Assembly (NCBI GenBank): GCA_027563935.2
Contig: CM050450.1
Coordinates: forward strand, 13,251,957 to 13,315,956
Length of the DNA stretch: 64,000 bases
Direction: 5' to 3'
From: Costus lasius
Taxonomy: Eukaryota > Streptophyta > Magnoliopsida > Zingiberales > Costaceae
A program made the translations under genes and the position numbers. Numbering within the stretch: the first letter of the stretch is position 1; every line of letters begins with the position of its first letter. This document shows positions 48,754-60,700 of this stretch, one piece after another. The notes beneath the pieces were generated by a model. It did not search any database. It was not told where the DNA came from and saw only the letters and a list, made by a program, of their open reading frames with translations.

Positions 48754-51700
48754 TGTCAGATGTAACAGCTCTCTTCAACAATCTTTGAAGTATTCACTAA
48801 ATTGCTGAGACCAAAAGAATTGAAGCCATTTATAGTCATAGATAATGAGGTGCTGAGGGCCTTCCTCTCTGTGGTGATAGGAGTGTGACCTAGGTAGACA
48901 CTATAGGGGATAATCTAGTCATAGCTTGAGTGAGTGGCTTCAGGGGTTTCCTAGTTATAAGAAGAGGCAAGGTTCTCTTGTAAGATTCCATTATGATAGT
49001 GCTTGATCTCACGGGTTCTCTAGAAGGTGACCTCTAGAATTTGATGGTGTGTAATATCTCCTTACAAATTTCTAGATACAAAACCATTTTAAAAATGGGC
49101 TAAGTTAGGTTTAGGGTCTTCTTGGACGTCATATTGAGATATGAGCTGGTCAAAGCAACTCATGCTAACCTAACTATCAACTGGGGATATTTGGTACACT
49201 CAAACTGGTCAACATTGTCTCATTGAACTTAACACTGATATTAAGGATTTAGACTAATTAAAGTATTGCTTAATAGTCCAGTCAAAAAATACTTGAGAAT
49301 TGAGATTCTTAATATGATAGGATTGATTTTAATCAAGTAGGATCCTCATGATTCCTGGGATAGGAGGAAATGTTCTTAGAGGCCTCACGTTCCCAAAGTT
49401 GTTTGCAAAAGCTTTAGAAGAAAAACTCACCTAGCCTGGATTTGTCCTATACTTGGTCATGGATAATACAAATGTGGATCATCTCTAGGTCAAATTTTAA
49501 GTATGCTTGTATTATGCTCCCAATAGTAATGTGCCACCCTAGATGCCTCTAGGGCCTTTAGGCATGTTTTATGACATTCAAATTAATCAATTGACTTAGA
49601 TTCTCCTGACTCAAGTCTGGCATTTAGTTGTGCTAGCATTTTAGTCTAGTGGTCAGGTCCATTTAAGGATTCTCTGTTCGGTAGGGAAGGGGGGCAGTAG
49701 ATGCTTCCATATTGGACTGTCAAGGTGAAGTGAGGTAGGTAAATAGTAAAGAAACAACTAATGATAATGAGAGTGGGCTGTAGGATAAAGGTAGTCTTAA
49801 AGGACCAAACTCTCCCTACGGGGATGAGAGCTTATAATAACATGAGTGAAGTTGGATCAGTAGCTACAATCATTCCCATGCATATGTCAACCATTAAATC
49901 TAATACAATATGGAGTTGATTAAGTCTATTCCCAAAACAAATATTATAGGTGTTGGAACAGAGGAGAAAGAATAAGCATTCACCCTGACCAGCCACTCAG
50001 AGAGAAAAACCAAAAAATAGGAAGAGTGGACTGGGTTGCTGTTGACCGACAACCCAACAATACTTTAATACTCCCCCTTATGCCAACTTGTTACAAAGAG
50101 TACAAGACTGAAGTAGTCCTTGGAGCCTTTGTGAAGATGTCAGTCCGCCCTTCTTCAAAAAAAGAATGTTGGAGACTACATCTCACTCAAAATAGCAATC
50201 AACTAGATATCGAGCGAGAACATAGAATTCCAAGATCAAGTAGCTGAGCCACATCATTTTGCAAGTAGTATGTGTCATTGCTTTATCATTGCTAGATCTT
50301 GATACCACATTTTTTTTTGCTCTTCCGCATTATGAGATGACCACCAACATAAGTACATAAGCCAGAGATTGGTACTCTATCATGCATCAATTCTTGTGTG
50401 GCCATAGTTCTTATATAATAACCCCTTTTCTAGTTCTCCTTTAATATATTATTCTCATTACAACTTCTAGATGCACCTTCCTTAGCTTTTGCATGAACTA
50501 ACTCACTACTACTACATTATATGAAATGTCAAAGTCTTGTGATAATAAGATATATAAGCTTTCCTAGGAGGCAAAGGCGGTGGAGGAGGCGATGGTAGCT
50601 GCTGATAGTTCAAGAATCCATCTCATATGAGTATTTCTGACTAGGAACAGGTAGAGTTTTCACAAGTTTACACCAAGCATCCTAGTCTCTTCAAGTTCAG
50701 TGCATATTTCACTATGAAAGTGATATGCTCAGCCCTTTAAGCAAATCTCAATTCCTATGAAATATTTTGCCTACCAATTCTTTAGAGAAAACTTGGATTG
50801 TAAATAAACCTTAGTTTATTTATACTTGTCATGCCAGTCCAAGTCAAGATAATTTCATTACCATATACAACAAGAAATACTACACCACAATCTAAATGTC
50901 ATGTGAAGATGGAATGATCAACCTTGTTGTCCTGAAAATTGGCTAATGTCATAATTTGAGAAATTTTATGAAACCATGCACTTGGGCATTGTTTCAAGCC
51001 ATTGTTTTATGTAGTGATTGCTCTGTATAAACATCCTCATAAGGTCACTAATTAAGAAGGCACTACAAACATCCACCTGATATAGTTGCTAGTTTAAATT
51101 AATTACTAGGGAGAAAATAACCCAAACAAAGTTAAGGGCGAGCTAGAGGAAAAAAGTCTAAAATAATCAATAGTGAAAGTATGAGTGAACCCTTTAGCCA
51201 CCGGTTCAGCTTTGTACTTGTTCACGGAACCATCTGGACTATGCTTGGGTTCTAAAAAGAACCCAAAAGAGTTAGGAAGCAACGACCAGGTATGGCGTGA
51301 GTATAAAGCCTCCATCTCTTCCTCTGCAGGAAGATGCCACTTAGGAAAAAGACTAGCCTCATCAAATGATTTGATGATTATAGTAGAAGGAAGAGGATTA
51401 ATGAAGGCACTTTGTGAATTGGATAATCAGGTATAAGAAACAAAGTGATTGATAGGATAAGGGCCCACATGTCGTTTACCTTTGCGCAAGGTGATGGGAA
51501 GAAGATGAGGCTAGGGGCCAGAATACTCGAAGTGCAGAGACAGACCGTTGTAACAGCATCGGTTGTGCTATGGAGACCTTTGGAGCATAAGTGGTGGAAG
51601 ATGGAATAGGTAGAGTACTAGAGCTAAAAGAGAAATATCTTGACATGGTGGTGATTCTGTCACTTTATAAGTAGAGAATGCGGGAATAAATTCACAAAAT

Positions 51701-54700
51701 GAGACATCAACACTAGTGAGTGACCATTTAGAAGTGGGGTTATAACACTTATATCCTTTTTGTGCACAATTATAACTCAAGAAAATACAATGAGTGACCT
51801 AGGATTGTAATTTATGCCAAGAATTTGAACATAGCATAGACACCAAAACACCCTAAGGGTAGGTGAAAAAGGATTTGAGATGGTACAATGTAAAAAAAGG
51901 AGAGTTACATGCAAGTGACATGAGAACATGATATATAATGTGGCAGTCACCACAACATCTCCCTAGTATTGGTGATGCACACTCATGTGGAAGAGAAGAG
52001 ATCCGGCAATATCTAAAATATGATGATTTATATATTCAGCAATTCTATTTTATTGGGATATATATAGGCATGTAGTTTGGTGGAAACCCAGCATATACAA
52101 GAGTGATCATTTATAAAATAACAAAATAACGATGACTATCCTTGGAAGGGATATGACTTAGTAAACAAGATCAAATAGTTCATCACTAAGACTATGATGG
52201 CTAAGGGGGAAGACGTTGTAGTAGTTATCAAGTTGACAAGTATAAAAACAAGACATGAATTTAGCGAAAAAAAGGCCGAATCTTGATGGGAGAGGGATGA
52301 CCAAGCTAATAGTGTCATTGAAATAGGAAAACAAACAATGACATGAAAACTTGTGGAAGAGGCATTGACTCCATCAACACATACTCCCTTATTTTTACAC
52401 TGCCTACCCATTATTTCCTTCATTCATAGGTCCTGAAGGATACAATGTGAAGGAAACTATGCTACAAAACAATTGAAGCTTTTGGTAATGGCGCAAATGG
52501 ACAACAAATTTGGAAATTGAGACACAAATGGACAATTGAAGCTTTTGGTAATGGCACAAATGGACAACAAATTTGCAAATTGAGGAACAAGTGTAGCATT
52601 AAAGTGAATGGAGCCAACACCTATAAGTGATATAAATAAACCATATGCTATTTGAATAGGAGGATTTTTGTTAGTAAAGGTAAGAGAAAAACAATTTCTT
52701 ATTACTTGACATGTGAGAAGTAGCCCTAAATCTAGGACCTATGAATTATCAAAAGTAGCAAGGGATATTATACCAAAGGAGGAAGAGGAGGAAGAGGTGG
52801 CGCTGGATGCTACACGAGTCGACGAAACCAAATCAAGTTGAGGCTAGAGACTATTCCGAAGAATGCTAGAGAGTTATTGAGTGTTGATCACCTCAATTGA
52901 GCCAACTACCTCCCGTGCATGAGGTGGTCTTCCTATCTTAGAACAACAATGATCAAAGGAATGGTTAGTTCTGCCATAGCGTGTGCAAGCAAAAAAACGA
53001 GGCACGACTACATCCATGAATGGAGCTAAGAGCTTTGGCTCTACCATTGAATTGTGAGGCGAAGTGCAATCCTAGACTCAAGTGAAGAGGAGGCCATAGG
53101 AACACAGTAATATGGAAAAGACATTCTCCAAAGTTTCTAGTAACTAATGATAGGTACTAAATAAGTTCTTATCTAGTCCTCATAAGAACTTGGCCACTAT
53201 GAAGCTTTTTTGCAACTGAAAAACGATAGCATAGGAGGATGATATTGTAGTAGTTCATCAAACTTATCAGCCTTATAGAGAACTTGGGCACTATGAAGTT
53301 TTATTGCAACTAAAAGACAATAGCATTGGAGGATGATAGTTGTTCATCTCACTTATCTGTCCTATAGAGTTATCTGTTCTATAAAGAAGATGTTTTCAAT
53401 ATCAGTGTTTTAAAAATTAGTTTGTATTGAGTAATATAATCAGTTTGTAGAGTTATCTGTTCTATAAAGAAGATGTTTTCAATATCAGTGTTTTAAAAAT
53501 TAGTTTATATTGAGTAATATAATCAGTTTGTACCAGTTCAAATAGGGACTAGTACACGGACCAAGGTAAAACTGCTCGTATTCTCAAAAACTTTAAAAAC
53601 CGGTTAGTACCAACAGGAAAACAGTAGAATTGATTGGTAAAGCTACTAGGAAAACAGTAGATTTTTTTTTTCTTTTGGCCAAATATCTATATTTTCTTTC
53701 CAAGACAATTCTAAAACACATCCATTACTTACTTCAAAAGAACATATTTTGCATTCTATTGGTCGAAGAACACTGCAAGTTGACAAACATTCAAGAAAAA
53801 CGATATAACTCTCCTAGGATTGAAATCCAAACAAACACATGTTTATTCAGCAAACAAAAACATGAATAATGCATGTATTATGATATTAATTAAACTCCAA
53901 ACGAACAAACGGTTGTTCAGCAAAATAAGAATTAGACACATGTATCGAAATCAATTGCAATGTTTGGACTCGACAATCTTCTTCAACGTCTTGGGGTTGG
54001 TGATCTTTTGCAACTTTGTGCCTGTCCTCAACGTGTTCTCTTGCTTCTTCTTATCTCTTTCCTCCCTCCTCTTCCTCTTCTCCTTCGAGTGAATTGACAA
54101 TTGGAGCTGAGGTTGGCCGCCAGCTGTTGGTTGTTGGAGATGAGGTTGCAGAGCTAAAGTTTCAAGTCAGCTGAGATGACAGCAGCAGACGAATCTGAAG
54201 CTTTAGGTCGGCTGAGAATGCGGCGCCAGAAGTTGAGGTTGCAGAGTTGAAGCTTCAGGTCGGCTGAGACGATGGCAATGAACAGATTTGAAGCTTCAGG
54301 TTGGCTGAGAATGCAGTGTCAGGAGTTGCAGTTGTAGAGCTGAAGCTTCAGATCGGCTGAGACGACTGCAGCAGATGGATCTAAAGCTTCAGGTTGGCTG
54401 AGAATGCAGTGCCAAGAGTTGAGGTTGTAGAGCTGAAAGTGCAGGTCAACGGACAGATTTGAAGCTTCAAGTTGGCTGAGAATGTGGTGCCCGGAGTTGA
54501 GGTTGTAGAGCTGAAGCTTCAGGTCGGTTGAGACGACGACATCAGACGGATCTAAAGCTTTAGGTCGGTTGAGAATGCGGCGGCAGGTCGGCTGGCGTTG
54601 GTGGAGCAACGAGCGGATGGGAGGAAAGTCAAGCAGCGCGAGATATGTCGCCAGAGTCGCAGACAGAGTCGCCAGACGACGGGCGACGAGCAGCAGTGGC

Positions 54701-57700
54701 AGCGATTTACAGTTTCAGCTTCAGGGAGAATCTAATTCTCCCCAGCTTCCTGTTGGCAGTGATTTACAGCTGCCTCCAGCAGCTATAGCAACCCCAAACC
54801 ATCTAGTTGGACCAGCTTCTGCTGCCCGCCCCAGCAAAAGCGGGGTAGGAAATTACCCCAAACGAGCTCGTAGGCTTTAATATAAGCTCTTGTTCTCCTC
54901 TCATTTCACTCACACTTCTCCGAGTTCTTTCAATTCCTTTTAATACATCTAATCTTTTCTGCAATACTTTCTTAAATTCTTAAATTTTTCTTTGTTTACT
55001 CAAAATATTTTTTATTAGCATTATATGGCTCCTAAAAGCTTGCACGTTGATATGGGTTGGTATCATACACAAAAAATGCTAGAAAATCATCACCATTAAC
55101 AATGCATTCATTGCAACAATATCTTCAAAGGTGAAGGTGTGACTAGTGTTAAGCATCATCTTAGCAATAATATCCCAATGTTTCCAAATACACGAAGATG
55201 TCTACTAAACAATATCTTGTGGAGCTGTGACTAGTGTTAAGCACCATATGATATTGTTGGGCCATATTTAGATGAAGAAGTGGACGAATACCACACTTAG
55301 ATTAAAAGCATAAAGGGGCAGTGGTAGGATTTTAGCATTACTCTTATGTATGATGCTTGGATCAGGGCCATTAGGATAAGTATATTGTCCAACTAGTAAG
55401 AGACAATGGGAGCAACTTTAAGCTAGTTGGTGAGTTGATTCAAGCTAATTACTCCTATATTATATAGACTTCTTGCTCTGCTGCTTATTGCATCAACTTA
55501 ATGATAAAGGATATTGAGGACGTCGATAAGGTTAAAAACACAATGAAGACAACACAAAATATTACAATATTACTCAATTCATATACAACCGGCATCGGGT
55601 ACAATATTACAATATTGCTGATATTATCCTAATAATGGGTGTTTAGAATGATAAGTAATAACTTTAAAGCAATAAAATGCATAGTAAACCTTGTAAGGCC
55701 AAAGGAGCCCCTGTACGTATATATATGGCAATGGAGCCTCTATACGTTGTTGAAAGTTGATATAGAGAAGAAGCCAACGATAGAGAAATATATTATATGA
55801 TTCATTAATGCTTGAGGCATATTAATAGGATAATAATGCTGCTTTATACATTGATATTATTGCAAAAAAAAAAAACACTTAGGCTGGCACTCACTCATTT
55901 CTTTTATTCAATTATTTTACTTATTTCATTAGTATAAATGTTCACAATATTTTCTTTGGTCTTTAGCCTACTATCTACATTCATTAACCAATATCAGGAT
56001 AATTTGGTATAATTTGCAAATCAGCAATGAAACATACGCTTTCTTAATTTCTCTACATCAGTAAATGAAAGACACATACTTTATAGGATTATTTTCAATA
56101 AAGAATATGAATGCAACAATCAAAGTTGGACAAATTTTGATGATAATTTCAAAGGAAAAAGGTGGTCCATTCATAGATCTCTCATCACTATCTGTTATGG
56201 CTCATTAGGAAGAAAAAAATAATGCAATTTACTACAAAACTCATCGAGATATTCACTGATTAATGCAAAAATAATTTCAAAGTTGGTACCATCTCGGACT
56301 GGTTTTTAAATCCTTGATGTTTCCATTCCAATTGTACCGGCGGTACAAATCGATTTTTAAATCCTTAATGTTTACCATTTCATTTGTTGCAAGCTTCAAC
56401 ATAAGATTTTTTATCTTATTATGTAACTGATCATAGACATAAATGAATATGAAAGAATTACAAGGGCTTCGAATTTAAGCATGTATGTCAGAAAATTGTA
56501 GCTGAATAGATTCCACTTCTATGTTGGTTTACCAATCAAAGTTAGATAAATTTTGATGATAACTTCAAAGGAAAAAGGTGGCCCCTTCATAGATCTCTCA
56601 TCACTTTCTGTTATGGTCCATTAGGAAGAAAAAAGTAATGCAATTTTCTAGCGAAAATCCTCGAGACATTCACTGATTAAATGAGGGAGTATTAGAGAGA
56701 ACACTTTGAAGATGTTGGCGAGGCAACATGATGAATTCAAAGCGCCCTTCAAAAAATTGCAAATGCAGATTCAGTTGGTAATTCCTTTAAGCATCTGCAT
56801 CAGGGGCATTTCAGATTTGGGGTGATCTTTTTCTTGTTTGACCTGTTTGGTCACACAACACAAGTTTCCAGCAAATATTTCAAGACGTTGAATAGCTTAT
56901 CTTTTATAGGCATCTTACAGTAGAATGCATGTATGCTTATCAAGGATTGAAATCTCGGTTCGTACTAGTGTAATGGTCCTGACTCAGACAGGTAGCAACG
57001 CTCGTACCAACACTAGATAGTACTAGTACCGGATATTAGGGGTGTGCAAAAAAAAAAAACCGTTGAACCGCGGTTAACCGAATTGATTTTTTGGTTAACC
57101 AAACCGAGTGATTCTTAACCGGTCAAATTTTTACCTATTGACTGGTTATCGGTTCGATTATGGTTCGAGACTTGGCCGAATCACCAGTTAACCTACCGAA
57201 CTGGTATATAATATTTATTTATATATACAAATAAATATTTTGTATAAAAATCGAACCGGTTAACCGCCGAAAACCAACGGTTCATCGAAAACTGACAGCT
57301 AACCGAAAATATTTATATTTATTTATCTTAATTTATTTTATAATTTTAAATAATTTTCTTTTATATATAAAGAATATGGTTAACCGTCAGTTTTCGATTA
57401 ATCGTACTGAAAAACTGGTTAATCGATTTCCGGTTAACCGGTTCAAACGGTTCGGGGCCTGTTCTTATTTTCCCCAATTAGATCGGTTCGGTTTGGAAAA
57501 CCCACTCACGATTCGGTTAACTGAACGGTGAACACCCCGACTAGATGTATTGACACTACAAGTACCGATATCGGTATCTTGTCAGATTAGTTTTTAAATC
57601 CTTGATGTTTACCATTCCATCGTAGCAGTACTAATTGGTTTTTAAATCCTTGATGATTACCATTTCATTTGCTACAAGCTTCAACATATGATTTTATATA

Positions 57701-60700
57701 TAATATTTCCTCATTTTTATATTATTATGTAACTGATCATAGACATGAATGAATATGAAAGAAATACAAGGGCTTCAAATTTAAGCATGTCTGTCAGAAA
57801 ATTGTAGTTGAATAGATTCCACTTCTATCTTGGTTTACTAATTCAATGACATCATCATGCACTATTCCTCTACATAGTCAACCGAAAATTTTTACCAAGA
57901 GTTATACATAGTTAGCATATTGTTTGTTATTACTACTCATAGAGACATCTAAGAAACACCATCAAATAGTTATGATATGTGTTGGGATTTTTTTGCGAAT
58001 TCATTTGACGTGGAGAGAACCTAACTGCTGCTTGTTTTTTACCAATGCCTAGTCCTTGAGTTTTTCTTTTGTTTTATTTTTATCATTCTTTTCACTATCA
58101 TGCATCTTCTTTTAAGAAACATGCAAGTTTTTTTACTTTTTCTTTTCCATGTTTAATGTTCTCTTGACAAATTTTCAAACATGAAATTTATTTGTAATGA
58201 TTGTTAAGAACCAGCTCTATTCTAACCACATTTTCCTTGTAGACCTATGATGAGAGTGGTCCTAGAGAACCATGGCATGATTTGCATTCTAAAATTGATG
58301 GTCCAGCAGCCTATGATGTTCTAAAAAACTTTGAAGAGCGTTGGTTAAAAGCTTCAAAGCATCAAAGGATCAAAAAGTTAAAGAGATCAGATGATGCTTT
58401 ACTCAGAATTGACAGAATTCCAGATATCATAGGGGTTGACGATTTATCATACAGGAATGACAATGACCCAGAGACTTGGCATGTTCAGGTGGAATTCTTC
58501 TAAATCCGAGTACTCAACTGGTAGTTGTTTAAGGATATTTACGGAAAATTTTCCTCCTTTAACATTTCAGATTTTCAGATCAATTGATTCAAATTCAGCA
58601 AAAGGTTTCCCGAAAGATCCAAGAGAGGCTACTTATAAGGTGGGCAAGCATATAAAAGAGTTTCTACCAATTTGTAAATGTTGATTTGAACTTTTATTAG
58701 TTGCCAGTTCTATCACCTTGTAATGACAAACTTGAAAACTTCTGTCTAACAGAATCTCGTTTGTGGAAAGAATGTACTGATCGACATGAGCATACATACA
58801 GCTTATGTTCATGCCATCCGATCTGCACAACACTTCATTTACATTGAGAATCAGTATTTCCTGGGTTCTTCTTTTAACTGGGATACAAATAAGAACTTGG
58901 GTAAGCATAAGTTAATGATGATGATGATGATGTATTTGCACTTTTATGGCATATCCCTTGTTTTAGTAAATTTTACATTAATTATAGAAATGTTTGTTGA
59001 CTGCTTTCAAGAATTATATATGCGCTCTTCTGTGATGATCCTGAAATCAATTTATTTTAGAGACTTCACTGAATATTTGTACTTCTATTAAACATTAAAG
59101 GGTTTTATTATAGTGCAACTCCCTGTAGGTTTTGATAGATATTTTGCCAGCTCAAAACAATTAATGGGAAAAAACTAAAATGTGGAATTTAGCCTTTAGT
59201 TGGAATGCTCACATTCTATGCATATGTTAATATTATCATGTCATTATGATGAAGTGGTTCCATTTATCCAAGTTATTGAGTGAAATAGATTCACTTTTTT
59301 TATCGTACCAGATATTTTTATTCCATGATCATTTGACTGTTTGTTTAAAATTTTGAGTGAAAACAGGGCTGTTGATAGTTTTCATATAGTAGTTTCAAAA
59401 GGCATGTAAAAACTTTCAATTTTGAATCATAGTCTAATTTTAATCATCTATAATTCAAGTATCAGATTGTGTAACTTCGTACAAAGATCCAGGATTCTGG
59501 ACAGTACTTACGGTGATGTTGGTTAAGTTCAGTCATATCATCCAATTTCTTTAAATAGTAATACTCGACATATAGCACAAAACGATTTCTTTTATAGGAA
59601 AAAGTACTTGCAGGCATCTTTGTCTGTAGATATTTGAGGAGTAAATGAATGACAATGGTGACTATAACAAGTTACTATAGTCGGAAGGGTTATATATAGG
59701 CACCTAACAATGTATTGTAACCATCCTTAGACCAAGGATCTTCTGGTCTCAAGAGAGTAGAAGTGGGCAAAGAACTAGAAACGAAAATGGGCTTGAAAAC
59801 TCAGTCCTGCTGACTTCAGATCTGTCTTTCATACTGAAGAACCTTTCAATTTTTGGTTTTAGAAAATTTTCCCATCCAATCGTATCTTATATCTTGTATT
59901 TTATCCTCTTAGCTTTAAAATAATGTTGCTCAAATTTTTTATGATAAAAATATATTTATTAGGAAAATTATTATTCTATCTTGCAAATTGTTGGAACCTA
60001 CCCAGAACCATTGTGTTAGGCGTTCATTCAAAATTTTGGGTCATGGTCTCAGGACTTGGATGCCTCCAGAATACCCAAAACTTGACTCCACAGTTCAGCC
60101 TCCTGCAAGAAAGATCTTAGATGGAGCTCTGGAAGATATGAAAGGATGATAACACGTACAATAAATCCTATTGGTTCAACTAGAAATTGTCTTAAATGCA
60201 GTGATTTGTTAAACTGAAATAGAAGAGGTGGACACTTCTCTCATCTCATATTCAGTTCTTTCAATGTAGCATTAATAGTCTCAACTGTAATAGCACTCTG
60301 ATATGGTCCTGATAGCAAAATAGATCTGGAAGTTCTCAACCTGAATTTGTTATTTACATTTTTTCCCATGATGGGAAGGACTCCAAAACTTGTAACTAAG
60401 TACTCTGATATTTAGAATGAACTCCACAATATTAAACTATGTAAACAACAGACGCTTGCTAACTACATTTTGCTGTTCTGAACTTCTGGATCAATTGACT
60501 TTATAAGTTACTAATTTTGTATTTAAATTTGTATCTAGTTTCTTTGTTCTCTTTTTTTTTTTTAATTTTCTCTTGCAATAAAGGTCAAATAGGGACAATG
60601 GATTTATCTGTTTTCGCTGCTAGCATGTTTCTAGCATCCTCTGTCTACCTACTATATTGGAGTATCCAAACCAATTTACTTAACATGCCCTTTTTGTAAA

